The notes: generated by a model from the letters alone, not told the origin. A stretch of 64,000 nucleotides of DNA from Dromaius novaehollandiae (GCF_036370855.1 NC_088098.1:35653981-35717980); one strand, 5' to 3'. Positions 1 through 11,536 are shown, numbered from the stretch's first letter. Program-made: numbers and translations.

Positions 1-3000
1 CTTAAGTCAGGAATTACTGCTACGCTGCCGTCTTTCCAGCTCTCATTCGAAAGCTCTTTAATGACTCCTGACTTCTGCACTTCTCACTGCCTCTCTGCCT
101 TCTTTCTTAAAGGCTGCTTTCAATGAAGCTCATTAGTAGGAGCACTTTTTGTGGAAAATTTACTTTAATTAGCAGGTATGATCATATCGGACACTTTTTC
201 ATAGGGAAGATATAGGAACTGAAAAATGATTTACTCATGAGAGGTTCATTTTGTAAAATTCTCCTGGCACAGGCCACATTAATGAGCACTATAGAAATAT
301 CTAAGAGCAGAGTAAAATCTGGGCTTTTTGTTGCCAATATTTATAAAAAAGAGATCATATTGTAGAGACACCTAAAAGTTAAAGAAAAATAAAATATCAC
401 ACAATATGAGTAGCACTTAGAGAGAAAGAATGCATCACAAATGTCAAAATATGCACTGAGATTTTCACTTAAGAGTAAGGAAATCTTGAGGCCTTTTTCC
501 AATTAGGACAGCCAGGAAACTTTATGTTACCACCTAAAAGATAGCATTGCTTATTGCAATTAATATAATTAAGTTTAATTCAGTATATATTAATGATGAT
601 AGTGATTAGACCTAGAGACCCAGGAGATACAGTACAATGAACTCAACATTTTCTACATTTTTAAGCTATTTTAGAAATGTAGAAAAAAATACTGATTTTA
701 TCCAACTTCAAAGAGTTTTACTCTGTAGCCTGTTTTTAGGCTTTACTCTTTACTTAGTTTGTAGCATAAAATGGAAAACCATGCACAATATTTTAAATTA
801 TAGAAGAGGTGTTTTAAACACACCTACTTAAGAGCTTCTTAAATAAATCAGAAATATTCCATATTCCATCTCTTAACATTTATAGATGTAGTAAAATTAT
901 TAGGGAATCCTTATGTGCAAAATTATAGACACTTGGCTATAGAAACTCCCATGAACCCAAGTAATTTTGTACCTGTGACAAAAGTTTAAACATGCTTGTA
1001 GGAATGAATCAAAACTAATTAGAAAATTGTTGCAGTTTTCCTTATGAAAATATCTACTTTTCATTTTTTTAAAAATATAACCCCCTAGTTTCCAGTGAAC
1101 AAGCAATGAAAGCTCTAATAAAATCTTTCAGTACTAGTACCCATATAGGGAAGAACTTTTTATCAGGTTCATTGCAAACATTTTACCCCAATAACAGACA
1201 CCAGACAAACTCTTATGGGGTTGCAGAATCATTTCCATGCTTAAATTAGATTATTTAAAAGCAATTTTTTCCACCGGAGAGTTCCTTTCCTTGGGAAGGA
1301 ATATACTGCCAGTACATTTCCCTTCACTCAACTTAGCAAGTCTATAAAAATCACAAGATTTGCTGCCTTGATTTTCAACCAACCTGTGTCAAAACTTTCA
1401 GCAGAGCTTTGTAAAGCATCACAGGTCTGAAATGTTAGCCAAACCTCTGAACCAACTGAGGTTTATTCTTACTAATCTGTTACTTCTGAAAGCAAACATT
1501 TTATTTATCATACACTCCTGTAACCACACAGCAAAGAACAGGAGATAATTTATCAATCTGCAACCTTCCTCATATCTCGGTTCTGATAATGAGGTTACAG
1601 CATAAACCCAACCCTCTTGGCCAGAACTTCAGAGAGCAACTCTAAGAAATCCTGTTTTACTTTGCAGAAATGCAGAAAAGATGAGTTGCTCTGTTCTTCC
1701 TATTTTCAGAGAAACCTCACACATTCTTCTCACACAAAACACACTCTTTACTATAAGTATTCATTTCCAGTGTTGCTGGGCAACAGCATGAGCAGTGTTA
1801 GTAGTAGAAGTAGTGTTAAAGGTAGGAATGGAAAACAGTTAAGAAATGAAAAACAAAAAGTAAATTTACGTTTGTACTACCAAAATATTTCCAAAATAAA
1901 ATAGCAGCAGGCAAAGCTTTTCATTTCTTATTCTTTCTCGTGCCAGTAGCTTGACCCATGAGCAACATCGCTCACAGAAATCCACGGCAGGGGTTTGTAA
2001 TGCCCAACTCAGACAGCTTTGCCCATCCATGCCCATCCATCAGACAGCTGGATGTCCAGGTCTGCACTCACCACCCTGGGCTCCCTCTGCAGCCGATGGA
2101 GGGGAACAGGCCCCCTTGGAGGGCACCTGGCCTGATCTGCCCAAGATCCTCATAGCAGGAGAGGCTGGAGAAGTCTGCCTCCCCCACGGGCTCTGCGGGG
2201 AGCGGGGGGGACCACCTCAGACGCTGGTGGCTCATTTTCTGACACCTAAGATGAGGAGATGACTCATACTGAAAGGAGATTATCAAAGTCAGCAAAGCTT
2301 TGGTGTTTTGCCATTTTGCAGGATTGGGGTCTCGATCACTGATTTGCTTTGTATTCCCAGCTGTTGCCCAGAAGTCCTTGTCATACAACCACTGAATCCC
2401 AGATAGATTCAAAATGAAATCACGATGCTGCAGCTCTGAACAGCTCCCCATTTTGGAGCCCTCACCTCACATATCAAGTTAAATGAGAAGTTAATGTTAA
2501 AAAGTTAAATGTCTACAGATTCATCATATTGTTTGCCATTTGCCATGCTCAACAAAGGCAGTATTCTCCATTTTTGAGTTATCAGTATAAAAAGGAACAT
2601 CAGAGTTGGCAATCCCTAACTCTGGGATTATCTACCTAAAATCTCAGGTACCTAATTTTTCATGCTAAGATATGAACAAAGGGGAGAGAACCAGAATTTT
2701 CTTCTTCTATAGGAAGAATGGCAAGAGTGACATTACAGAGGAGAACTGCAGAAGCTGGTCACACTAGAAATTTTAGACGTATGTTTGGTAAGAAATATTA
2801 ACCCCAAGAAAAAACCTGGATAGTTTTAGCCCAAAATGAAAATATAAAGAAAGGTCTTTGCAGTGGCAGGCATGTATAATGTTAATCTTGGAACCTCTGA
2901 CTCCCAAATAAGTGTCAGCTTGTTGAAGTTTCTGGGTCATGCCTTCCATCAGAGCACTCTAATTGTTCACTTCCATTTTAACATCTGTATTGAAATCTTC

Positions 3001-6000
3001 CATCTTTTCTTTATAGCATACTTGACTTGAGACACAAATTACAACCCTGATCTTACACACTTTGAAGTCAATAGGAGTTTTCTTTCTATCTTCTGTGGGA
3101 GCAGGAGCAGGTACATGATGAGCTAATTCATTGGGGAGCTCTTACAAATCAAGACCTAATGCAAAAGACAAATCAGAAAGTCAATCTTCAAGATTGTGTA
3201 GCTTTTAGACTTTATCACAGATACATGATTGACCTTTCACAGCCTGATGAACATCATCACCATTCCATAACTGTACCATAGGAGTTCAAAGCTCACCTCT
3301 TTTGGAAAAGTATTGGACCAAATACGCTTTAAATCAGTGAAATTTGGTAATTTTTGGAAAATAATATTGTTTTGCATTCAGTCATTTCAAACTAGGGCTA
3401 CAATTTCCATTGAAGAGCTTTACTGGTTCTTGTAGACACAACCATACCACAGTTTCAAGTCAGTTAGTCAAAGACATATTTTTCACTCTGTGTCTTCAAA
3501 ATATTTCATTTCATGTTGTCCTGAGTAAAACAGAAAATGTTTTTTAGCTTGAAAGATTTGCCACTGCTCCTTATTCAATCTTAAAGAAGAAAAACAGCCT
3601 GATCTTGTGAATATTTAATGCTGTGCCTTAATCCTTCATAATCAAAAAATGTTTATATTTAGGTCTCATGAGTTAATTTGCTGAAGACAACTGGATAGTT
3701 CTTCTCAAGAGAACCTTTTCATCTTCTCCTTAGAAGAGGAAAGGGGTAAAAATACCACCCTTTCTAAATCATTCATCAGTGTATTCCAGATGAAATGACA
3801 GCAATCAACATCTGTATAATTTGGCCAGCGATTTGGAATTCAAAGGCTAAGCTGAGAGAGATTTCCTAGACTTCAGAAGAACTCTTCTCACTTACATAAT
3901 AGTTTAACACTTTTGCTAGTGGTGAAATTGGTACAGCTCATCTGATAAGGTCTGAAGCTGCATGTTAACCCAGAAAAAGGTGTTACAAATAGATATGCAT
4001 GAGCTAAGAACTCTGTGTGGCCTTGGAAGTGCCATCAGCCTCACCAGAGTTTGCATTTGGTCATTTACCTCTCACCCAAATAAGGCTTCTTAAATGACAC
4101 GGAATCCTGGTCTGGACCCTCCCAGAGGTCACATTATTTTCCAGCCTGAAAATGCTGGCTTCTGTAGCATGTCACTGAATATCTGCCTGACAAGAACACC
4201 CTGGGTCCCACCAGACTGTACCATAGAGGTTCCTTCTTTCCATGGTCACAATCTCCCACCCAGCAGCACCATTCACAAGCCTTAGATTGACTTTAACGTC
4301 TCTGCTAACCCTGGTTCACGTTAGCAGCCTAATCCTGCTCCATATTACACCAGTTTTACATACATCCATTGGCTACTGACCAAGGCTGTGACTGAAAGGG
4401 CTGTCAGACACATATGGTTGTTCACTGCAGTTCACACCATCTTCGAAGCAGGGTTTAGCTAACTGTGCTTTAAAGCATAGGCTGACATAATCACATGCTA
4501 CTGGTTGACCACCAAGATACTTTCAGCTCTTTACATTGTCCAGAAAGTATTTCCAGCAGCAAGTTAGAAATATCAGCACTGTCTATTATTCTAGGTCACT
4601 TGAAAATATATATTCAGATGCTGAATATGTAAATCTCTTAACTGAGGAACACTGAACACTCTTCATTATATATTTAAGAGACGTTTCTTAAACTGTCACC
4701 AATACTTACTCAGCAGGATGTGGAAACTTCTCTTCATGCTTTGGATTCCCCTGTCTTCACAATATGAAGTTTCAGAGTTAGTTCAAATGTTTTAGAATTA
4801 TCTTTGTAGAAAAGAGTGTCTGTTCTAGTCATCTAATGTGAGTGAAGGAGCGGGAAAGCCAACAAGAAGCAAATTAAGAAGGAGGCAGCTCTGGCAATTT
4901 TTGCTCCAGAAGAGGTGCCTCAGCCTCTGGGATGGAGGTGTCCTCAATAAAAGATATGGAGCAGGTGCACTCCCAGCTAGGTCGAGGACCCCTGGGAATT
5001 ACAACTACTACTCCATGGCTTGGGGGGAGGGGGAGGCGAGGGAAGGAAAATAGGGCAACGGAAATTAGAATTGTGTGAATAACGGAGTTTCAGTTTGGTG
5101 ACCCGACTGAAAAATTAAACCAAAAAAATTCATTTGGGGTCAGCCCAAAGCACTTGTCCAACTCAAAATGAAACAGCTCATTTTGCCTTCAAACCTTTTT
5201 TCATCATTTGAAAGAAAATGTAGGTAAAATTCTAAACCAAAACACTATTTTGAAGCGTAAAGCTGAAATATTTTATTTAGAAAATGTCAAAATGAAACAT
5301 TTCTGCATGATTTCCCTTTTTTGAGCAGTAACTATTCACTGAATTGAAATCAAGCTTGCCTGATTGAAAGTACGTCTTCATTTTCTTTTGGTCAGTAACG
5401 GCTTGTTCCAGGCATTTCCCTTGGTTGCAAGGGAAATCTCCAACTTCTACTTCCTTTGTCTGTTCAGAGCTGGCCACCACCCGCAACCCTGCACACACTC
5501 ACAAACCACATGTTCCCTGTGAGCAAATCTGTGAAGTAAATTCTGCAAAATTTGTTGTGTGGCATTTCCAGGGCTCCAGCTCATGCTGTTTCCATGTTAA
5601 TGTCTTCCACCTGGTTGTTTTCAAGGTTGGACGAGTTAATAAATAGGTGACTGTTTCTTACCCTTTGGTGCACAAAAGGGCTTTCATTTGTGTTTAGCCC
5701 CAGCATGGAAAGCTTGAGAGATTGATTCAGCAGTTCTGGGTAGAACAGCTCAGAAAGGACAATGTGGAAGGATCCTAAAAGAAGTAGAAGAAGGAAATAA
5801 GCTATTATCCATTTGTGAAGGGGTGGTATCAATGAGGAACAGCAAGTGTGTGCATTCATGGTCTGATCTCCATTTACAACCAAGGAAGAAAATACTGCAG
5901 AGCAAAGTAAGCCATGCTGATTGCATCTAGTTTGACATGTAAGAGATATATGTCACCCAGATGGATCATATGTCAGTTTAGCACGTGAGTTCTCACAAGA

Positions 6001-7130
6001 AAGTGTTACAGTCTCAGTTCACCATAGATCTTGTTCAAATTGAGTATAGGTGGATGCTTGTATCTCGAAATCACTCTGGTCCAAGATTAACATGGGGTGG
6101 TTTAATCCTGTTTCACTGCCACCTCACTTCAACAGCTGATGTGAGACATGCTGAGACTAACTGGTTTTGGGCTGTCTTTCACTTCTGTTTGAAAGGAAAT
6201 GGTGAATCTACCAAGACAGTAATGATTTCCCACCACCATTTATCCCAGATATCTCTTTGCTCAATTCATAAGGCTTATTGCTCTCAAGCATGTGGAAGCT
6301 CTTTTTTTCTATCAGAGGTGAAGGATTTAGTTTTATAATTCACCCTGCAGGATCAATAGTATTAGAATTTCTTGAGACAGCTCTGAAAGTCTCTTGTTCT
6401 GCCCATCTCTCTACCATATCTCTACTGAAGCTCTAGGAGATTGCAGTAGCTAATCATTGGGTGTCTTCTAGATATCCTTATGGCAAACATTTTTCACACA
6501 GATCATCCTGGTTTATGGATGATCTGTAACAAATGAAGCAAATGTTAAGATAAGTAGAAATAGAAATTTCATGCCAAATCTAATGTTTGAAATTCTTAGC
6601 TGTGGATGTGCAAGAATCAAAACAGACAAAAGTCCTTTTTTCCACCATCATAGCCTTTTCAGGATCTCAGTACATTTTCTGAGTTGTCAGGTATGCCCAA
6701 GCTATTTCAGATTAGTTGCTGTACGACAGCAACTCCTCTGTCAGTGCTCCTATCCTGGCAATAGCTTCATCTGGTTTTCTTAGATGTAGCAGCTGTCTTT
6801 GTCCAGGGGACTTTGCTGACTGACTTGCAGACTTTGGTGATGATGGATGAAACTGCTTTCCAGTGGCTTAACTTGTTTCTATCTAGGAGATTGTATCAAG
6901 AGTAGGCACCAAGCACTTCTCTTCTGAAGTGCTCTCAAACCCCTGACACTGCTCGGCGTATCTATGGGGCAGTGGGACTCAGCACTCGGCGTTTTCAGTT
7001 AGCAGCTACTACCTGCCTGTCTCCAACTCGTCTGACCCAGGGGAAACAGCGTCAGACTTTTCACCAGTTTCTAACCAAGAGAGGATCTTGTCTAAGGGGG
7101 TACTGAGGCAGAACGAATGAACCAGACCAG
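1..7130. other. Intergenic sequence downstream of IL22
   Basis: I see no supportable gene here. Open frames are short, lack splice-site support and do not resemble known families. I looked for interleukin-26 exons, which synteny predicts on this side on the minus strand, and found none. The DNA is AT-rich with a GC-richer patch near 1990-2240 that contains a small tandem duplication (gcccatccat twice, about 2021-2041) and a G-rich run near 2201. The stretch 5080-5320 has A-rich, self-similar wording around gaaacatttc and may be a worn interspersed repeat that I cannot name. Confidence 0.5.
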
Positions 7131-7480
7131 TGACTCCAGGTACACTGCCTGCTGCTCAACTCAGATAAGACGGCGATGATTTGGGGATAGCAGGCAAGCA
7201 CGGTCACTGTCGATTTTACCACATCAAAGCTGGACAGCTGCAATATGCTACTGGCAAGACTTCAAAACAGTTCAGAGGCTAAACGGAGGGGGAACCCAGT
7301 GGCTCATCTACAAGCAGGACGCTTCGCAGGCAATGCTTGACTGTGTATGACTGACTCAGAGGCCCGCATTGCCTGACCCCAATCTTTGAACAATATTTAT
7401 GATGTTGGTCATGAGGTATGAAGGTCTTTGTGGCCTAGGACCACATTTCTCCCTAGGCCATAGCTCTAACGGAAAGAGAA
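7130..7480 (+). repeat. Ancient L2/CR1-type LINE fragment (reverse transcriptase C-terminal part)
   Basis: Three peptide blocks read from the plus strand in the order expected of a non-LTR retrotransposon reverse transcriptase. LLLNSDKTAMIWG (7149-7187) resembles the LNxDKTEVL block. TSKLDSCNMLLARL (about 7219-7260) resembles the SRLDYCNALL block. YEGLCGLGPHFSLG (about 7416-7457) resembles the YKALHGLAPxYL block. Stops and frameshifts separate the blocks, so the copy is long dead. The family assignment (L2 or a related CR1-clade element) comes from remembered motifs. The 5' limit is unclear, and related sequence may begin near 6950. Confidence 0.6.
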
Positions 7481-8490
7481 ATGTAGAATGACCTTTTCAT
7501 TAGAGCAGGGTGTCCTCCAGTGGGGCTGGGAAACAGTGACTATCACCTTCTCCAACCCCTGCTAAGTCTTGCCCGTTGGTCTAGAGTAGCCCCACATGGG
7601 ACATAGTGACTCACTGTGCCCAGCATACCCAAGTGTGTTTCAGAAGAGGCCTGAATTAAGGTTTCTGAGATGATGAAGCAGTAACTGCTTCCTGTCTAGC
7701 TAAGTGAAGAATTAGCAAAGTTTAATGTGACTACTTCTCACATGATGAATTGCATTAGGGCCATTGCATACAGCCATTTCTGTCATTTTAAATACAAATG
7801 CAAGCTGTGTCTGGGTCTGCATCCTCCAGGAGAGCCTGCTGCCCCCAAGATGCAGGACTGGTTTCAGCCTTCATTTCTGTTTCCATAGATTGGGATAAGC
7901 TTGCACTGACTTCACAAACACTAATGGCTCTTCCACAGTGTACCACCAAAGAGCAGGGTGTAATTCAGCACTGCAACGTATGGAGCTACACAAACGCTGT
8001 AAGGCAGCTTCAGGTCCCCTGAGGTAGTTGATACAGGGGAGAGAGACAACCAGCAACCTCAGCCAACACATCCAAATGTCCTCTAGTGGAAACTTTCAGA
8101 GTAGGTGGGGTTTCTTCCCTTTGGCTCTTTCCTACTGCTTCCATGAGCAGCATTTCATTTGATCCAGTTCCCCTACTTCCTGCCCATACAAGGCAAATTG
8201 ATCCAAACTGTCCTTTGGTTAGAAGCTGACCCAGGTTTCTCTGTAATATGGGAGTGATGCTATTTCTCCTACCACCCACTATAAGACAGACTGACCCACA
8301 CTCTCCCTGCTAAGTCCTGGCTGGTGATAAGCTGAATTTTCAGCCTTATGGTGAAGAAGCATTTCCTCAGACTGAACTTGCATCCTTCCTGGATACAAGC
8401 ATACAGCCACCAGCCCAGCAGCCCCACAGGCACAACATACATCATCTCCCTTGCATTCAAGTAAAAGAGAAAAGCTCTATAACACAGCAG
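7480..8490. other. Spacer between LINE fossil and IL22 poly(A) site
   Basis: No gene or clear repeat is visible. Open frames on either strand are below 110 codons and unlike known proteins. Confidence 0.4.
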
Positions 8491-8508
8491 CATTTGGGGA
8501 CCAAAATA

Positions 8509-8514
8509 TTTATT
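8509..8514 (-). terminator. IL22: IL22 polyadenylation signal
   Basis: This is a perfect AATAAA hexamer on the minus strand (plus-strand tttatt), about 660 bases after the IL22 stop codon. No competing earlier perfect hexamer was noticed. Confidence 0.5.
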
Positions 8515-8560
8515 ATAATAAATTAAAGAAAAAGCATTTATAAAACAATCCACCTGCATA

Positions 8561-8733
8561 TAAATATTACACGGCAGTTTTAATTTCATAGTTCATTTAA
8601 AAGGCTCGAGTGCAGTTTCATAAATACATTTCCTCGACTATTTTTCAACTGATATATATAAATAAAAGCACTGAATAATTATTATCTTAAATAAGTTACC
8701 ATTAAATATGAATGACAAGACTAATTCTTAAAT
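8561..8733 (-). promoter_or_regulatory. IL22: AU-rich mRNA-instability element cluster in IL22 3'UTR
   Basis: Six ATTTA pentamers lie on the minus strand (plus-strand TAAAT at 8561, 8621, 8659, 8688, 8703 and 8729) within 173 bases of the IL22 3'UTR. AU-rich elements of this kind bind proteins such as tristetraprolin and shorten the life of cytokine mRNAs, so rapid turnover of this message is likely. The density is seen directly; the function is inferred from the family. Confidence 0.55.
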
Positions 8734-9175
8734 GAATCTAAAATATCTACTTTTCAGGTAAAGGTCAGAAGGGGGCAACATATGCGAGAGAGGTTTCCAA
8801 GTTAAAGGCTCAAAACATCTTGGCTATGTATCGCTGCCTACCTTGAACAAAGCTGATTCACAGCTGTCAAGTCTCAGCCTGCAAAATACAGAAGCAGTTG
8901 CCTCATTTCAATAGAGATTAGCAGGACAGAAATGCGCCTTCGAAAATAACCAATGTCCTTTGTTGAAATGGAGCTGCAAACACTGCTGTGGAGCTTTCTT
9001 TTTCAAAGAAGGCAGCAATACACATCCCATCTGTACCCACTTGGCTTGCTGTTTTTGTACAGGTAAAAATAAACAGCATCTAGGGGTGTGGGGTTTTTTT
9101 CCACAATAGTTAGTCAATTTGTTTCATAGTAAGAGTTTCTTGAAGACCCTTCTTCTGGCCTGATTCGCAATTCTT

Positions 9176-9289
9176 TCAGTTTTTCTTCTTGTTCCCTCCC
9201 TTCTTTGGGGTGTCAGTACATGCATTTTCTACGTAGTCAAACAGTAAATCCAGTTCTCCAATGGCTTTATTCTTTCCATTTGCTCCCAA
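9176..9289 (-). CDS. IL22: IL22 coding exon 5 (terminal)
   Basis: The acceptor is cttttctag before 9289 and the TGA stop is at 9176-9178. It encodes residues 161-197, with helix F block KAIGELDLLF, the last disulfide Cys (184) and the basic tail TDTPKKGGNKKKN. Confidence 0.93.
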   Translation of the reverse strand: MGANGKNKAIGELDLLFDYVENACTDTPKKGGNKKKN

Positions 9290-11296
9290 CTAGAAAAGAG
9301 CAGAACACAAGTTTTGCCATCTCATTATTTCTCAGAAGATTTAAATATGCATCCAAGCTTGTCACAGTAACTGAATCCAGAACTTACTCTCCTTATTCTC
9401 CCAAGTAGTTATGTTAAAGTCATTATACCATAATGTATAAACTACCTCATCCAAATCCAACCTAGCATTTATATTTACCTGCAGCCTGGTTTCTCAAGGC
9501 CAATTTTAAGTTACTTTAACCTGTGTGGAGAGTTAACAGGACCAATGAAGCAGGGCTGGAAGTGGAAATATCACTAATCCCCTCTTTAATGCCACTGCAC
9601 GCCTCACCTCTTAAATGATCTCCTGAAGTTCATTTCATAATTAGGTCAGTCTTAATCTAACTAAGTGACTGGGGCTTGGAACTGCTCTTTTTAAATGTTG
9701 AAAAAAACGTACCTGTTGCATTTTGCTTTTCATTCCTTCCAAATTCTTTTCCATGTGCTCTCTGTGTCCTGAGAATTTCTAAAAAAAGAGAAAACATCCA
9801 GAGATATTATTGGCAACTCTATGCAACAGTGGTTTTTTTTCCTTTTTCACACCTTTCTGTTAACCTCCAGTCAGATATCTTTGATCTGAGGTTTCCTTTC
9901 ATATCACTGCCTTTTGCCACTCTTGCAGCATTCTGAGATTCAGGAGCAGCATCGAGAGTCACAGTGCACCGAAGGGGAAGGAAACCCGACACGACTTACG
10001 CATCTGCTCAGCTCTGAGGTCATGGACGCCAAGAACTGTGCTACCTCCTCTGTGTAGGGATACTGATCCTTGGCCTCAGACAGGAGGACATCTTTCACGA
10101 TGATCTCCACAACTCTCTTCATCATGTAGCAGCGGTTGTTTTCCTACATATGCAAGTAAGAGGTCATGTTAAATCATGATAAGAGATAGGTGAGTACTGT
10201 GGAGGGATGCAAAAAGCAGCGTCTTGGGTGTAAAACTCACCTTGATGTTAACGTAGAGTTGCTGTCCAATGAGCCTGTTGTCTGTGTCCTGGTCTGAGAC
10301 CCTGGCCTGAGAGGAAGAAAGAAAATGTCATATGGGGATGATATGGGGATTTTTTAACTAAAATTAGTAGTAAGCCCTAAGATTTTCATCAATAATAGTG
10401 CAGATGAAACAAATGCATGGAGACGATAGAAAGACAGCCTGTTACAGGTGGATAAACTTGGGCAATGTGACTGTTTCACCCTCTAACTGTGTGAGACTCA
10501 GGGTCAGCATCACTGGAAAATAAATAAGCAGAAGTCTGAATTCACGTCCCTCTCATAAACGTCAGATGTCGTAGTGGTTATGATGACTAAATCAGATGCC
10601 TCCAGTGGCCAGCTTCATCATGGCCCACAGAGCTGCTAGAGGTGCTGCAGCACTCGATGGTTGCACACCAGGGTGAGGCGTGGGCAAGAGCAGGCCAAGA
10701 AACCTAATGAAGTAGACCACCAAAAAATGTCTGAGGACCCTTCTGGCCATGACCACAGTCACACCCAAACCTAGCTCTGAATGGACTGGGGGGAAAAGAG
10801 AAATTTAAGCTCGTGTTTCACAACTGTCGGCTCAAGAGAAAGGGCTGCGTTCTGCCAGGAGGTTGCCTTTGCCTCTGGGATGGAGAGGAGGCGAGGCAGC
10901 AGCTTCCCTGGCTACACAAGTAGCAGGCAACAGACCAACAGCCTGTGCGTAGAGCTCTGCCTCGCCACAAATACGCGCTCTTCTGGAGAAGAGTATGAGG
11001 AAGAGAGAGAAATGCTGCAGACAAGAAGCCTGGGCACCAAGAGGAGAGGAGGTTCTCAGGTTCTGCCATGAAGGAAAGGTGGGTTACTGTACCATTTTAG
11101 CCAAGGTGTAGGTGCGATTCCTGATGTAGGGCTGCTGGAAGTTGATCTTCCTGAGTTTGCAGGCATGATGGGCAGCAACAGCCACTCCTACCCCTTTTGG
11201 AGGCAGAGGGCTGGTGAGAAGAAGAGGGAGACAGCAACAACAGCAGCAGAAGATCCATGCTGTGAAGTACTTGGTCCAGGTCTGCAGGGAGGCCAT
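9176..11296 (-). CDS. IL22: Interleukin-22, five coding exons (gene span)
   Basis: Secreted IL-10-family cytokine. In vertebrates it is made mainly by lymphoid cells and signals through IL22RA1/IL10RB on epithelia. Five exons join in phase (68, 22, 48, 22 and 37 codons) to give 197 residues; human IL-22 has 179. A hydrophobic signal peptide containing six consecutive Cys (residues 17-22) is followed by the diagnostic block NFQQPYIRNRTYTLAK (52-67; human NFQQPYITNRTFMLAK). Residues 161-178 resemble the human C-terminal helix, sharing KAIGELDLLF. All four disulfide Cys are kept (46, 95, 138, 184), as is one N-glycosylation sequon (N60-R-T). After the last Cys there is a basic tail of 13 residues that human IL-22 lacks. 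The closest alternative, IL26, fits worse in the first and last exons. The gene lies about 12 kb from the end of MDM1, in the same orientation, as in other vertebrates. Confidence 0.95.
9713..9778 (-). CDS. IL22: IL22 coding exon 4
   Basis: It has 22 codons, phase 0 at both ends, acceptor ctcttttttttag and donor CAG|GTACGT. It encodes residues 139-160 (starting KFSGHREHMEKN), matching the human exon that follows the third Cys. Confidence 0.9.
10000..10143 (-). CDS. IL22: IL22 coding exon 3
   Basis: It has 48 codons, phase 0 at both ends, acceptor catatgtag and donor TGC|GTAAGT. It encodes residues 91-138, starting ENNRCYMMKRVV and ending SELSRC. These give the second and third disulfide Cys (human ERCYLMKQV and LSTC). 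Confidence 0.94.
10241..10306 (-). CDS. IL22: IL22 coding exon 2
   Basis: It has 22 codons, phase 0 at both ends, acceptor ttcttcctctcag and donor AAG|GTGAGT. It encodes residues 69-90. TDNRLIGQQLY matches human TDVRLIGEKLF. Confidence 0.93.
11093..11296 (-). CDS. IL22: IL22 coding exon 1 (signal peptide and helix A)
   Basis: The start ATG at 11294-11296 gives a 68-codon exon ending at donor ATG|GTACAG. It encodes the signal peptide with its Cys run and the first disulfide Cys (ACKLRK). NFQQPYIRNRT follows. The upstream part of the exon (11297-11350) is 5'UTR behind an acceptor ctctctcatcag. Confidence 0.93.
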
Positions 11297-11350
11297 GGCT
11301 CACGATCCAAAATAGTCAGCACCAGTGGGCTGCAGCTGTGATGTTCAGCG
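11297..11350 (-). other. IL22: IL22 5'UTR part of exon 2
   Basis: This 54-base leader lies between a good minus-strand acceptor (ctctctcatcag, AG at 11351-11352) and the start codon. It contains no ATG upstream of the start in the minus-strand sense. Confidence 0.6.
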
Positions 11351-11429
11351 CTGATGAGAGAGAACAGTGTTAGCATCAGAGAGCATGTGCAAGGCAAAGC
11401 GAGAGAGGCACATAGGCTGCAAGCCTTAC

Positions 11430-11450
11430 CTTTGCTGTGATTCTTGGTGT
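11430..11450 (-). other. IL22: IL22 non-coding first exon (approximate start)
   Basis: A strong donor CAAAG|GTAAGG ends this exon at 11430, about 25-45 bases downstream of the TATA box. It pairs with the acceptor at 11351 to leave a 79-base intron. The transcription start is inferred from TATA spacing and may be off by 10 bases. IL22 genes in mammals also begin with a short non-coding exon. Confidence 0.5.
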
Positions 11451-11474
11451 GCTCTGCAGGAGGTGAGGTGCACC

Positions 11475-11481
11475 TTATATA
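11475..11481 (-). promoter_or_regulatory. IL22: IL22 TATA box
   Basis: The minus strand reads cTATATAAgg, a near-consensus TATA box about 30 bases upstream of the predicted first exon. This is consistent with an inducible cytokine promoter. Confidence 0.65.
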
Positions 11482-11501
11482 GGCCCATCATCATCCCTCT
11501 C

Positions 11502-11504
<3 letters not shown>

Positions 11505-11535
<31 letters not shown>
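11505..11535. repeat. Homopolymer T tract (31 bases) upstream of IL22 TATA box
   Basis: An uninterrupted T run (poly-A on the gene's strand) begins 24 bases upstream of the TATA box. Poly(dA:dT) tracts resist nucleosomes, so it may keep the promoter open. It could also be only a microsatellite, and its exact length may reflect sequencing error. Confidence 0.9.

Positions 11536-11536
<1 letters not shown>

Larger units (their letters stand above)
8491..9175 (-). other. IL22: IL22 3' untranslated region
   Basis: This stretch runs from the base after the IL22 stop codon to just past the first canonical poly(A) signal on the minus strand (AATAAA at 8509-8514). It is AT-rich and contains a cluster of AUUUA motifs. 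The end point is inferred from the signal, so the cleavage site may be off by tens of bases. Confidence 0.5.

Noticed and set aside
5581-5883. Minus-strand open frame of 100 codons with a hydrophobic leucine run
   Set aside because: It could suggest a membrane segment, but there is no family match, promoter or splice partner, and the frame lies in low-complexity AT-rich sequence.
1-8490. Search for IL26 next to IL22
   Set aside because: Synteny predicts it on this side, but no exon with IL-26-like helices or splice phases was found. It probably lies beyond the left edge.
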